Shown: positions 25,497 to 33,240 of the stretch, piece after piece
Numbering within the stretch: the stretch's first letter is position 1
How the letters are laid out: the number at the start of each line of letters is the position of its first letter
Source: Mycolicibacterium tusciae JS617
Lineage (GTDB): Bacteria > Actinomycetota > Actinomycetes > Mycobacteriales > Mycobacteriaceae
Length of the DNA: 64,000 bases
Direction: 5' to 3'
Assembly: GCF_000243415.2 (NCBI RefSeq)
Contig: NZ_KI912270.1
Location: 5,103,837-5,167,836, forward strand
Made by a program: the position numbers and the translations under genes
Notes under the pieces: generated by a model
The model's input: only the letters and a program-made list of their open reading frames with translations
Told to the model about the DNA's origin: nothing
Databases searched by the model: none

Positions 25497-27160
25497 TAGG
25501 GACCGTCCTTCGGGGCGACGGTCGTGATGCGGCGGATGACCGGGGCGCTACCCCGCTGCGGGGAATCGTCGTTGGACGGCGGATCGTCGTCCTTGCGATC
25601 CGGTGCGGTCGACGACACTGCGATCCTGTCTGCGGTCACCTTGCCCGTCACCGATTCGGTGTGCGGACGATCCTTGCCCACAACCTGTTTGGGCTTTCCG
25701 TTACGGTCATCGGCCGCACCGCCCTGCCCCGCGCCGCCCATCGGCATCCCGCCCATCGGCATCCCGCCCATCGGCATGCTCCCGCCCGGGCCCATCGTCG
25801 GACTTACCGGCGGTGGCAACGATCCGCCGGTCGGCAAGGTCGGCGGCGTGGGGTTGGGACCCGTGGATGGCATCACAGGCGGTGTCGAAGGTGCGCCGCC
25901 AGAGGCCGGCGACGTCATCCCGCCGCCTCCGCCACCACCGCCGAACCCACTCATGTCGTCCAGCGGTGCATCGTCTAAGCCCAGGTCCTCAGTACCGATG
26001 TCGTCGAGCTCGGGTTGCATCAACCCCGACAGACTTTGCGTGGCCGCGCCCATCGCCTGCGTTCCGGCCTGAATAAGCGCTTCGGGGGCTTTCATCACCG
26101 ATGACATCGCCCCACCCATCAATCCACCCGCCGCCCCCAGCACCGTGGGAATCATGCTGGGAAGCATCGAGGACAGCTGACCGGCCATATCCGACGAGCC
26201 CGGCTCGCCGGGCTTCGCTTCGCCAGGCAGACCCGTTCCCTCCCCGGCAGCGGCCGCGGCCTCGTCGGCGGAGATATCGGGGATCCCATCACCGTCAAGA
26301 TCGATCTCGCCGGCCGTCGTGGCCTCCGTGCTGGCGTAGTAGCCGCCGAAGCCTTGCGTGGTTTGTTCCTCCATCTGAGTTTTCTGCGCCACCGCGTTGG
26401 CTAGCGGGACGGCATACATGCCGCCGGTGTCCGCGTTGGCCTGCGCGAGCGTCTGCAACTGATGGTTCATCGCCTGGAAGGCCTTCGGGCTCGGGATGTC
26501 GCTGCGCGCCTGGGTGACTTCTTGGGCGTGGCGATTGGCTTGTTCGGCGACCGTATCGGCGCGCTGACCGGAGGTTTCGAACGCATCGGCGTACTTGATC
26601 AAGTGGCCGCGTACCACGTCGGTGGCCACGGGACTGTCCCAACTGTCGGGCAGATTGTCAGCCACCAGACGCACCGCCGATGATGCGTCGCGCGCAGAGC
26701 TGGCCACCTGGCGCCATCCGGAGATGAACGTCTCGCCGCTGGCGGAGTCCCCGGAGTGCACCGCGTTGGAGATGATCTCGGCGGGCGCCGCGGGCGGCGC
26801 GGCAAGGATCGGACGCGCGTCGGGAGGGACCGGGGGTGAAGGGGGTGCCCATCCCGATACCGAGGCGCCCTCACTGCCGGTGTTGAGGCTGGAGATCTTG
26901 GTCGCGTTGGCGGCGTCCTTGGCGACAAACCCTGCTGCCACGTTGGCCAACTGCTCGGCGGTGACGGCCAGGCCCGCCGCCTGTTCCATCAAGACGCCGG
27001 CCAAGGTGGTGCCCGCGGTCGTCAACCGGCCGGCGGCGCCCACCGAGGCCGGATCAGCGGCCAGCGGAGGATGCTCGGGGTTGGCTGCCGACAGCTCCGA
27101 CAGCGCGGAAGTGATCCGTTGCGCTGCCGAGACCAGTCCGCTCGGGTCAACAGAAACCAT
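25496..27160 (-). CDS. EspB-like secreted substrate with Ca-type loop
   Basis: The 554-residue protein has a PE-like N-terminal helix pair (about 1-95), a linker and a PPE-like helical region (about 140-270, with a SWDS turn and LIKYADAFE). This is the fused PE-PPE layout of EspB. At about 290-300 it has DLDGDGIPD, a classic calcium-binding loop sequence. A long C-terminal low-complexity tail includes repeated GGMPM units. No signal peptide is present, as expected for ESX export. It is flanked by EspH-like and EspL-like genes, as substrates usually are by their chaperones. Confidence 0.68.
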   Translation of the reverse strand: MVSVDPSGLVSAAQRITSALSELSAANPEHPPLAADPASVGAAGRLTTAGTTLAGVLMEQAAGLAVTAEQLANVAAGFVAKDAANATKISSLNTGSEGASVSGWAPPSPPVPPDARPILAAPPAAPAEIISNAVHSGDSASGETFISGWRQVASSARDASSAVRLVADNLPDSWDSPVATDVVRGHLIKYADAFETSGQRADTVAEQANRHAQEVTQARSDIPSPKAFQAMNHQLQTLAQANADTGGMYAVPLANAVAQKTQMEEQTTQGFGGYYASTEATTAGEIDLDGDGIPDISADEAAAAAGEGTGLPGEAKPGEPGSSDMAGQLSSMLPSMIPTVLGAAGGLMGGAMSSVMKAPEALIQAGTQAMGAATQSLSGLMQPELDDIGTEDLGLDDAPLDDMSGFGGGGGGGGMTSPASGGAPSTPPVMPSTGPNPTPPTLPTGGSLPPPVSPTMGPGGSMPMGGMPMGGMPMGGAGQGGAADDRNGKPKQVVGKDRPHTESVTGKVTADRIAVSSTAPDRKDDDPPSNDDSPQRGSAPVIRRITTVAPKDGP

Positions 27161-27164
27161 CGCT

Positions 27165-27500
27165 CTACAGATTCCTCAGTCGCTCGCGGGCAGCGGCCAG
27201 ATCCCCCTCGGTGGGGAAATCCGCGTAGCAGACCGGATCGAGCTTGGCGTGCTCCATCTGCTGGCGCAGGGCCACCTGTCCCTGAAGATACGCCACGTCG
27301 GCGCACGCCATGATTCGCTGAGCTAACTCGTGCATGTTGTCGCGCATCGCTTTGGGTTCGAGTTGAACACCCAGGATGGAGCCCTTGACCGCCACCCTGA
27401 CCAGGACCGCATCATCAGAGGTCCTGGCGAGGAACGCCTGCTCGCTCAGCGGCAGGGCATCATCGCTGGTCAACTCGGAGGTTCTCTGCGTTGATCTCAT
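27165..27500 (-). CDS. EspH/DUF2694-like small chaperone-type protein
   Basis: The 111-residue protein has a central segment (VLVRVAVKGSILGVQLEP, then a helix rich in Ala and Met) that resembles the strand-then-helix core of EspH and DUF2694 proteins. The start at ATG 27500 overlaps the EspC-like gene by 41 bp. A TTG at the ELTSDD position would remove most of that overlap and is equally possible. The place between EspC-like and EspB-like genes suggests a dedicated chaperone. Confidence 0.55.
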   Translation of the reverse strand: MRSTQRTSELTSDDALPLSEQAFLARTSDDAVLVRVAVKGSILGVQLEPKAMRDNMHELAQRIMACADVAYLQGQVALRQQMEHAKLDPVCYADFPTEGDLAAARERLRNL

Positions 27501-27768
27501 CGCGGGTCACGAAGTTGGCCGCTTCCCGGCGCAACCCGATCGCAGCGTCGCGGTGGGTGTGCTCGTGGTTGAGCAGCGCGGCGTCGCGGTTGACCATCAG
27601 GTCGGATACCGCAGATTTGAACTGGTGCATGATCGGCCCGTAGGTGTTCACCGCGGCCAGGATCTCGGCGCTGGCCTCCCGGGCGGGCGTGATCTGGTCG
27701 GCGATGTCGTCGTGCTGGTTGGCGACGGTGCGCATCACCTCAGGGTCGATGTGAATCGGATTGGTCAT
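27460..27768 (-). CDS. EspC-like secreted helical protein
   Basis: The 102-residue protein matches EspC (DUF2580, type VII target) in length and pattern. It starts MTNPIHIDPEVMRTVANQHD, has a long helix, the turn with GPIMHQF, and a second helix with the ANFVTRDEINAE ending in place of YSEADE. AAGGAG lies 8 nt before the ATG. EspC is secreted with EspA through ESX-1 and its C-terminus carries the signal for the EccC motor. Here Phe replaces the Tyr of the YxxxD/E motif. Confidence 0.72.
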   Translation of the reverse strand: MTNPIHIDPEVMRTVANQHDDIADQITPAREASAEILAAVNTYGPIMHQFKSAVSDLMVNRDAALLNHEHTHRDAAIGLRREAANFVTRDEINAENLRVDQR

Positions 27769-27831
27769 CTCGGCAGCTCCTTCGATCTAGATATTGTGGC
27801 GATTCTTTGCCGCCCCGTCATGCGGCAGGCG

Positions 27832-29754
27832 CTATCCAGTGGGAATTGGTAACGGCGCGCTGGCCAGCGGCGCCGTATTGGTGGAGGGATCGGTGACCGG
27901 CGCCGGCGGGGTGGGTGCGGGCATCGGCGCCGGGGTCGGTGCGGGTGCGCCGACCGCGCTGGGATCGAGCCAACCCAGGAAGCCGGGGCTGGCAGCGATC
28001 GACGATGCCGGCACTACCTGACCATCTTGCAAGGCTTTCACTGAACTCAGCGCGACCCCGTAGTGGTCGTTGAACACCGCGAGCATCCCGGCCGACAGAC
28101 GCGACGGATCGACCGGGTTGGTCACCGGGGTCCCGGGCGGGGGCAGTTCGAGGTGCTGTTCGCGGTAGGCCTCCTCGAGTGGCTTGCCGTCCAGGTGCGC
28201 CTTGACGGCCTGAGCCAGTTCCGGCGTGCGCGCGTTGGCGGTGGAGCCGTCTGGCAGCGAGATCGTGGTCGGCGGCGGAGGCGGCGGGCCAGGCGCTGCC
28301 GGCGGCGCTCCTTCACCGGGCGTGCCGGCGGGCACCGGCTCCGGCGGTGTGCCCGATTGTGGCGTCGTCGACGGCGGTGTCTCGCCGGGCACTGGCTCGG
28401 GTGCCTCCTCGTCGTCGTCGTGCTTGTGCTCGTCCTCGTCGAGCTCGTCGTCCTTGGTCTTGTCGGACTCGGCGCCGGGATCTGGTTCGTCGCGGCGGGC
28501 CTGTTCGCCCAGTTGCGAAGCCAGCCCGGCCAGCGGTGACGCGGCACCGGTGAGGGCATCGAGCGGGCTGCCGCCCATACCGCCACCCGGCGGGAAGGCG
28601 CCCATCGCGGCGGGAAGAGCTGAGGCCAACCCGGCCAGCGGATCTGCACCCAGCGGACCCCCCATTCCGAGATCCGACAGCATGGGATCTGGCATCGGTT
28701 CCATCGGCCCCAACCCCGCATCGGTCAGCGCAGGGTCGGTCAGACCGGGATCGGTGGCCGGCGGAACCGCCGCAGGAGCGGGCACCGCAGGCGCGGGCTG
28801 AGCAGGATCAGAGGGGCTGCCGCCCGTCTCGGAGGAGGGGCCGTCCATGTCGTAGAGAGCGGCCAGCGCCGACGCCGCCTTGGCCTGATCCTCGGCAGTC
28901 AACGTCCCGGACTTGAGGACCTCACCGATCGCGGCGACCTGGCTGCGCAGAAACTTCAGGAACGCCTGCTCCCCGGCGGGAGTGTCCAACGACATCGCCG
29001 GATTGTTAACCGCCTCAACGATCTTCTGCTGGATGTCGTTGAGTTTCTGCTGGCCCTCGGCGGTCGTAGTCCGAGCGGTCAGCATCGCCTCGGTCAGCTT
29101 GCCCTCGGCATCGCTGAGCTTGCTATAGCGGTCCTTCATCTCCTCATGCAATTTGCGCACGGCATCGGCGGTGCGCCCCGACTGCTGCTCGTCGGTCGCC
29201 ACGCCGGGCTGGCCCCCCGGCGGCGCACCGGCGGGACGCTGCTCAGAACCCACGACGTCGCCGTTGGCGTTGTAATAGGTCCGCTTGCCCGTCGCCGGAT
29301 CATCGACATACGAGGCCGCCAACGGCGCCACCTGCTGCCCCTGAGCATTGACCGGCACGTACTGGCCCGCCTCGTTGCGGCGAAACTCCGGGAAGAACGG
29401 CTGACCCGTCTTGCCGTCACCACCGAGCAGCGAGACTGACCCGTCGTTGTTCATCACGTAGGTGTTGCCGTTGTCGCGATATGCCAACGAGCCATCGGTC
29501 GGCACCCGCGTGCCGTCGCTGAAGACGAGATAGCGATCCGCGCTCGGCTCGGAAGTGTTAAACCGCATGCCGGGGTCGCCGTAGGCGGCTTGAGCCTTAT
29601 CCAGCACCGTGTTCCAGTACGGATCAGAGGGACTGATGTTGGGGGCGAACGCTCCCCCATCGGCGCGCCACCCGGGATCCCAGCCCATGCCGACCCCCGC
29701 GACAGGTTTGGCGTGCCAGGACACCAGCTCATCGAACTTGCGCGGATCAGTCAT
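27832..29754 (-). CDS. Large ESX-linked protein, DUF4226-like
   Basis: The 640-residue protein has several regions. Residues 1-180 are rich in Gly, Asn, Asp and aromatic residues, with repeated short strand units (DGSLAYRDNGNTYVMNNDGSVSLLG style). A helical block (about 195-305) resembles the DUF4226 region also seen in the hydrolase genes. A Pro/Gly/Met linker, a striking acidic-His patch (EDEHKHDDDEE, about 445-455) and a final small domain follow. I chose ATG 29754 over a GTG four codons upstream. It is likely a secreted ESX-associated factor. The function is unknown. Confidence 0.55.
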   Translation of the reverse strand: MTDPRKFDELVSWHAKPVAGVGMGWDPGWRADGGAFAPNISPSDPYWNTVLDKAQAAYGDPGMRFNTSEPSADRYLVFSDGTRVPTDGSLAYRDNGNTYVMNNDGSVSLLGGDGKTGQPFFPEFRRNEAGQYVPVNAQGQQVAPLAASYVDDPATGKRTYYNANGDVVGSEQRPAGAPPGGQPGVATDEQQSGRTADAVRKLHEEMKDRYSKLSDAEGKLTEAMLTARTTTAEGQQKLNDIQQKIVEAVNNPAMSLDTPAGEQAFLKFLRSQVAAIGEVLKSGTLTAEDQAKAASALAALYDMDGPSSETGGSPSDPAQPAPAVPAPAAVPPATDPGLTDPALTDAGLGPMEPMPDPMLSDLGMGGPLGADPLAGLASALPAAMGAFPPGGGMGGSPLDALTGAASPLAGLASQLGEQARRDEPDPGAESDKTKDDELDEDEHKHDDDEEAPEPVPGETPPSTTPQSGTPPEPVPAGTPGEGAPPAAPGPPPPPPTTISLPDGSTANARTPELAQAVKAHLDGKPLEEAYREQHLELPPPGTPVTNPVDPSRLSAGMLAVFNDHYGVALSSVKALQDGQVVPASSIAASPGFLGWLDPSAVGAPAPTPAPMPAPTPPAPVTDPSTNTAPLASAPLPIPTG

Positions 29755-29768
29755 CGGCAGACCCACTG

Positions 29769-29785
29769 CCCCAATAATATTGGGG
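29769..29785. promoter_or_regulatory. Perfect palindrome, possible operator
   Basis: CCCCAATAATATTGGGG is an 8+1+8 perfect inverted repeat that lies 15 bp ahead of the 29754 start, in an otherwise GC-rich gap. It could be an operator for the 640-residue gene. Confidence 0.45.
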
Positions 29786-29811
29786 TGCCCGTAGCGAACC
29801 TACGGCCCAAA

Positions 29812-29970
29812 TCAGAAGCGGTCACGAGAGATTTCCTCTTCGAGATCGCGCGGGGCGGCGAACAGCGGCGGCCGCTGCGGGGTGGAGTCACCGCCGAACA
29901 CTTTCTTAACCCGCGTCGCGAGATCCAAGATTTGACTGGCTTGTTGCTCCAACCCAGACTCCACGGCCAC
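29812..29970 (-). CDS. Small conserved-looking protein (52 aa)
   Basis: A GTG-started frame encodes 52 residues with an amphipathic helix (SGLEQQASQILDLATRVKKV) and an acidic/basic tail ending EEEISRDRF. AGGAAAGG precedes the start, and a second GTG lies two codons in. A shared-architecture promoter lies 26 bp upstream. An alternative frame from ATG 29972 gives a Trp/Arg-rich sequence that does not look natural. It could be a small adaptor for the downstream secreted protein. Confidence 0.5.
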   Translation of the reverse strand: MAVESGLEQQASQILDLATRVKKVFGGDSTPQRPPLFAAPRDLEEEISRDRF

Positions 29971-29996
29971 ATCCTTTCCTCGGGCGGTCACCTTCG

Positions 29997-30041
29997 AGCC
30001 TAAAGCCGTTCCGATGCCCCGCCGTGCACGATTTTCGGCCC
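29997..30041 (-). promoter_or_regulatory. Shared-architecture promoter for the 29970 gene
   Basis: GGGCCGAAAATCGTGCACGG is followed 27 nt after the GTG by TAGGCT (30002-29997). The mRNA has a 20-30 nt leader with a ribosome-binding site. Confidence 0.65.
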
Positions 30042-31094
30042 CTACACGTCCACCGGGCGGCGCGCTACAAACCCTGGCGGCATCGGCGCGATACGCACCA
30101 CATCACCGGTCTGAGGCGCATGAACTACCTGAGTCGATGAGATCGCCAACATGACATGGCCCGGGCCGCGACCGTCATACGACGACTTCGGAAAAATTAG
30201 ATCGCCGGCCCGGACCTGACCAGGAGGCACCGCCACTCCCTGATTGACCTGGGTGTAGGTATCGGCGCCCAGCTGCACGCCCGCTTGGCGCCACGCCCAG
30301 CCGGTCAACCCCGAGCAGTCAAAGACCGAAGGACCCTTCGCGCCCCACACGTACGGGCGACCCAGTTTCGACAACGCCGCCGCAACGGCCTGCCCACCTT
30401 TACCCGGGGGGATATCGCGGCCTGACGTGATACTCGGAGACGGCCGCCGCGGTCCCCCGCCAGCACGGCCGCGACCAGAGCCACCGCCAAAACCGCCGCC
30501 GCCCAACGGAAGACCGAACCCACCGCCGCTTTGCGGCATTGACAGTCCGCTGCCACCGCCGGTGGGCATCGCGCTTCCGCCGCCCACGCCGCCGCGGCCG
30601 CCGTAGGCCATCGAGCGCAGCATCGACGCCATCTGCGCATCGCGGGTTTTGTAGGCCTGGACGACTTGTTGTTGTTGGGCGACGCGGTTGCGCAGGGCGA
30701 CCAGTAGCGCTTTCTGTCCGGCGGGGGTGTTGGTGAGCGGGGCCAATCCGTTGGTGTCTGCGGCGGCGCCGTTGACCACGCCGCCGGAGCTGGTGCGGCC
30801 GGTGCGGTCGGTGCGGGCGGCCTCGTCGAGCTGGGTGCTCAGTGCTCGGTCGTTGCCGGCCAGGGTGTCCAGCGCCGGGCCCGCGCCGCCGGCGAAGGTG
30901 GAGTAGTTGGTGGCCAGCTGTCCCGACAGCGGCGCCATCTGGGCTTGGCCCGAGCGCACCAGTTCCCCGGCGCCGGAGAGCTTCATCACCGAGCCCGCGG
31001 CCGGGCCTTGCCCGGAGGCCGGTGGATCACCGAACAGCGAATGCGCGCGACCCAGCACCTCACCGACCTGAGCCACCACCGCGCCAACCGACAC
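30042..31094 (-). CDS. NlpC/P60 peptidoglycan hydrolase, ESX-linked
   Basis: The 350-residue protein has a helical N-terminal domain (1-165, DUF4226-like), a Gly/Ser linker and a C-terminal NlpC/P60 domain. The catalytic Cys is in FDCSGLTGWAW and the His in GPGHVMLAIS. It should cut peptide links in the cell wall, opening a path for secretion or conjugation. ESX-2 has a comparable hydrolase gene (Rv3896c) at its border. I chose GTG 31094 over GTG 31133 because only the former fits the -10 spacing (GATACT, then 6 nt) that the whole locus follows. The front half is nearly identical to that of the next gene. Confidence 0.8.
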   Translation of the reverse strand: MSVGAVVAQVGEVLGRAHSLFGDPPASGQGPAAGSVMKLSGAGELVRSGQAQMAPLSGQLATNYSTFAGGAGPALDTLAGNDRALSTQLDEAARTDRTGRTSSGGVVNGAAADTNGLAPLTNTPAGQKALLVALRNRVAQQQQVVQAYKTRDAQMASMLRSMAYGGRGGVGGGSAMPTGGGSGLSMPQSGGGFGLPLGGGGFGGGSGRGRAGGGPRRPSPSITSGRDIPPGKGGQAVAAALSKLGRPYVWGAKGPSVFDCSGLTGWAWRQAGVQLGADTYTQVNQGVAVPPGQVRAGDLIFPKSSYDGRGPGHVMLAISSTQVVHAPQTGDVVRIAPMPPGFVARRPVDV

Positions 31095-31114
31095 GAAACC
31101 AGTATCAGCGACCC
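30565..31114 (-). repeat. Near-identical 550-bp direct repeat, copy 1
   Basis: This block covers the N-terminal half of the NlpC/P60 gene plus its promoter -10. It differs from the copy at 31759-32305 by one 3-bp gap and two substitutions that I could find. Confidence 0.9.
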
Positions 31115-31143
31115 CACAGGGCCGTCCGGACACAAAATTCCGG
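31101..31143 (-). promoter_or_regulatory. Shared-architecture promoter for the NlpC/P60 gene
   Basis: GCCGGAATTTTGTGTCCGG is followed 27 nt after the GTG by GATACT (31106-31101), and the GTG start comes 6 nt later. Confidence 0.6.
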
Positions 31144-31214
31144 CAGGAGCCACGAGCAACCTCGGCAATCGGGCACGGTTACTCGTGCGTAGCGCCCCAC
31201 GGCCACAGCGCCCA

Positions 31215-32285
31215 TCAGGCGCGCATGAAGCCGCCGCCCTTCGTAGCGATGTGCACGTGGTCGAAATGGTTTGCGGTGGCACCGCCGCGGCTTCCCATTC
31301 CTTCACCGCCACCGGGACCGTAGTACATCGCTTGCCGCCAGATCGCGTGCTCGACGCCGAGCGCCTCCTTGTTGGCCATCACGAACGACAACACTTCATC
31401 GCCCAGCGCCTTGCCTTGCGGGGTGTTCCAGTTGGGAATCATGACGTCCAGCGCTAACCCGTTCGGGTGCCACTTCAAGGAGTCAGAACGTACGCCACCG
31501 ATCTCCCGAATTTGTGGAAACGCCGCCGACACAGCGCGATTGGTGAGCACAGTGTATTTCTGCAGCCCCTTCTCAGGAGCTTTACCCGCAGGCAGCTGCC
31601 CCTGAAGGGCTCTGGCGACGATACTGCCGGCGTCCAACGGTCCTAGCGGCTGGCGGCCCGATCTCCTGCCCGACACCAGGCGGCTACCGCCACCCGCGCC
31701 ACCTAGCCCAGAGAGCCCGGAAAGTCCCTGCAATCCGCTCAGAGGTGAACCCATACTCGGCATCGCGCTTCCGCCGCCCACGCCGCGGCCGCCGTAGGCC
31801 ATCGAGCGCAGCATCGACGCCATCTGCGCATCGCGGGTTTTGTAGGCCTGGACGACTTGTTGTTGTTGGGCGACGCGGTTGCGCAGGGCGACCAGTAGCG
31901 CTTTCTGTCCGGCGGGGGTGTTGGTGAGCGGGGCCAATCCGTTGGTGTCGGCGGCGGCGCCGTTGACCACGCCGCCGGAGCTGGTGCGGCCGGTGCGGTC
32001 GGTGCGGGCGGCCTCGTCGAGCTGGGTGCTCAGTGCTCGGTCGTTGCCGGCCAGGGTGTCCAGCGCCGGGCCCGCGCCGCCGGCGAAGGTGGAGTAGTTG
32101 GTGGCCAGCTGTCCCGACAGCGGCGCCATCTGGGCTTGGCCCGAGCGCACCAGTTCCCCGGCGCCGGAGAGCTTCATCACCGAGCCCGCGGCCGGGCCTT
32201 GCCCGGAGGCCGGTGGATCACCGAACAGCGAATGCGCGCGACTCAGCACCTCACCGACCTGAGCCACCACCGCGCCAACCGACAC
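31215..32285 (-). CDS. Metallopeptidase-like cell-wall hydrolase, ESX-linked
   Basis: The 356-residue protein has the same helical N-terminal domain as the next gene and then a different C-terminal domain (about 220-345). The latter contains LKWHPNGLALDVMIPNW and, near the end, NHFDHVHIA. The H-x-x-G-x-x-x-D and H-x-H residues are those of the LAS-type/ARB-07466-like peptidoglycan peptidases. It probably acts outside the membrane on peptidoglycan. I chose GTG 32285 by the same promoter spacing as in its twin. It is the outermost gene of the ESX block. Confidence 0.75.
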   Translation of the reverse strand: MSVGAVVAQVGEVLSRAHSLFGDPPASGQGPAAGSVMKLSGAGELVRSGQAQMAPLSGQLATNYSTFAGGAGPALDTLAGNDRALSTQLDEAARTDRTGRTSSGGVVNGAAADTNGLAPLTNTPAGQKALLVALRNRVAQQQQVVQAYKTRDAQMASMLRSMAYGGRGVGGGSAMPSMGSPLSGLQGLSGLSGLGGAGGGSRLVSGRRSGRQPLGPLDAGSIVARALQGQLPAGKAPEKGLQKYTVLTNRAVSAAFPQIREIGGVRSDSLKWHPNGLALDVMIPNWNTPQGKALGDEVLSFVMANKEALGVEHAIWRQAMYYGPGGGEGMGSRGGATANHFDHVHIATKGGGFMRA

Positions 32286-32305
32286 GAAACCAGTATCAGC
32301 GACCC
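31759..32305 (-). repeat. Near-identical 547-bp direct repeat, copy 2
   Basis: This is the second copy of the N-terminal half shared by the twin hydrolases. Downstream of it the two genes are unrelated in sequence. Confidence 0.9.
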
Positions 32306-32335
32306 AGACCCCCCGCCCAGACACAAAATGTAGGT
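32292..32335 (-). promoter_or_regulatory. Shared-architecture promoter for the 32285 gene
   Basis: CCTACATTTTGTGTCTGGGC is followed 27 nt after the GTG by GATACT (32297-32292), and the GTG comes 6 nt later. Upstream of the box the sequence differs from its twin. Confidence 0.6.
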
Positions 32336-32944
32336 TGCCGAACTGCGTGTCAGTTATCGGTGCGTCGCCCAGGTACAACCGTGGACATTGGCATTGAAAT
32401 GTCGGCCGAGAGCTTTGCCATCTGAATGTCGAATCCTAGAGCTGAACGGTTGTTCAAGAAATGGCACGTCAACCGCTGACATCTCGCGCGGAGTCGTTCC
32501 TTGAAGGACCGGGGGCTGGCCACCGCCACTCGGGTGTTTGCCGATTATCTTGATCGGCATCTTCGTGGCTTCGGCCACGGCGGTGGAGGATCTACGCGAC
32601 ACGCGACCTCTGGGTTATGAGCTAGTCGCTCACCGTCTCAGCAGTGGCACACCGTCTCAAACACACAGTTCAAGCCCGATCCCCCCGTCCACCACGTCGC
32701 ACGCGTTGCACCCAGTCCCATGCGTTTCGCTGAGTTTCGTACACAAACACGTACACAAAATATGGCTCCTCATACGCTATGCCGGCGGTCGCCCCGCGGC
32801 GCCTCCGAAGGCCGCTGGGTGACCGGACGTGCCGACACGGGGCTGACCAGGAAAACAGATGGGCGCGGAGGCCGCCACGGCCGTCGACTCCACCAACATC
32901 CCCCGGCGAAAGCTCCAGCTTCGGGGCACACAAAGTTCTCAACT

Positions 32945-33240
32945 CGGGGCTTCTGTCGCTATGCATCAACTCGTCAATCATGGGGCGCCGTCCGGCGTCG
33001 TGCGGAACTTCCTGCCGCCGAGCGCACCGATCGCAAACAGAACCCCGCCCACCTGAGCACCAGGATGGTCAGCAGTTCCGTAAACAGTCACTGGCTTCCT
33101 TAATCAGCGAGACGCTGAGACGACCCTTCCTCGCCACAACATCGAATCCGGACGTGGTCGGTACAACTCATTGTCCGGCGACCGGATCGGTCCAGCCACA
33201 GCCCTGGCGATCTGCCGGCATTGAAAGCAGGCTCCGCGTA
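32945..33240 (-). repeat. Decayed direct repeat, copy A
   Basis: It shares patches with 33830-34115. Both contain a minus-strand coding remnant with VTVYG.A.H.GA followed by a Gly-rich stretch and FR..P.G.P, and a stretch around GGCGACCGGATCGGT. This looks like an old duplication of a small membrane-protein gene that has since lost its frame. Confidence 0.4.

Noticed and set aside
27769..27831. ESX promoter box ahead of the EspC-like gene
   Set aside because: The GGCAAAGAATCG stretch is only loosely similar and the -10 spacing does not fit.
29751..29972. ATG-started frame ahead of the 29754 gene
   Set aside because: It is Trp/Arg-rich and unnatural. The overlapping GTG frame gives a better protein with a ribosome-binding site.
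32354..32602. Minus-strand frame of 82 codons upstream of the ESX block
   Set aside because: The GTG start lacks support and the sequence shows no recognisable domain, so it is only mentioned within the gap description.
32640..32720. tRNA-like T-arm (GTTCAAGCCC) as an attachment site
   Set aside because: No matching acceptor, D or anticodon stems can be built around it.
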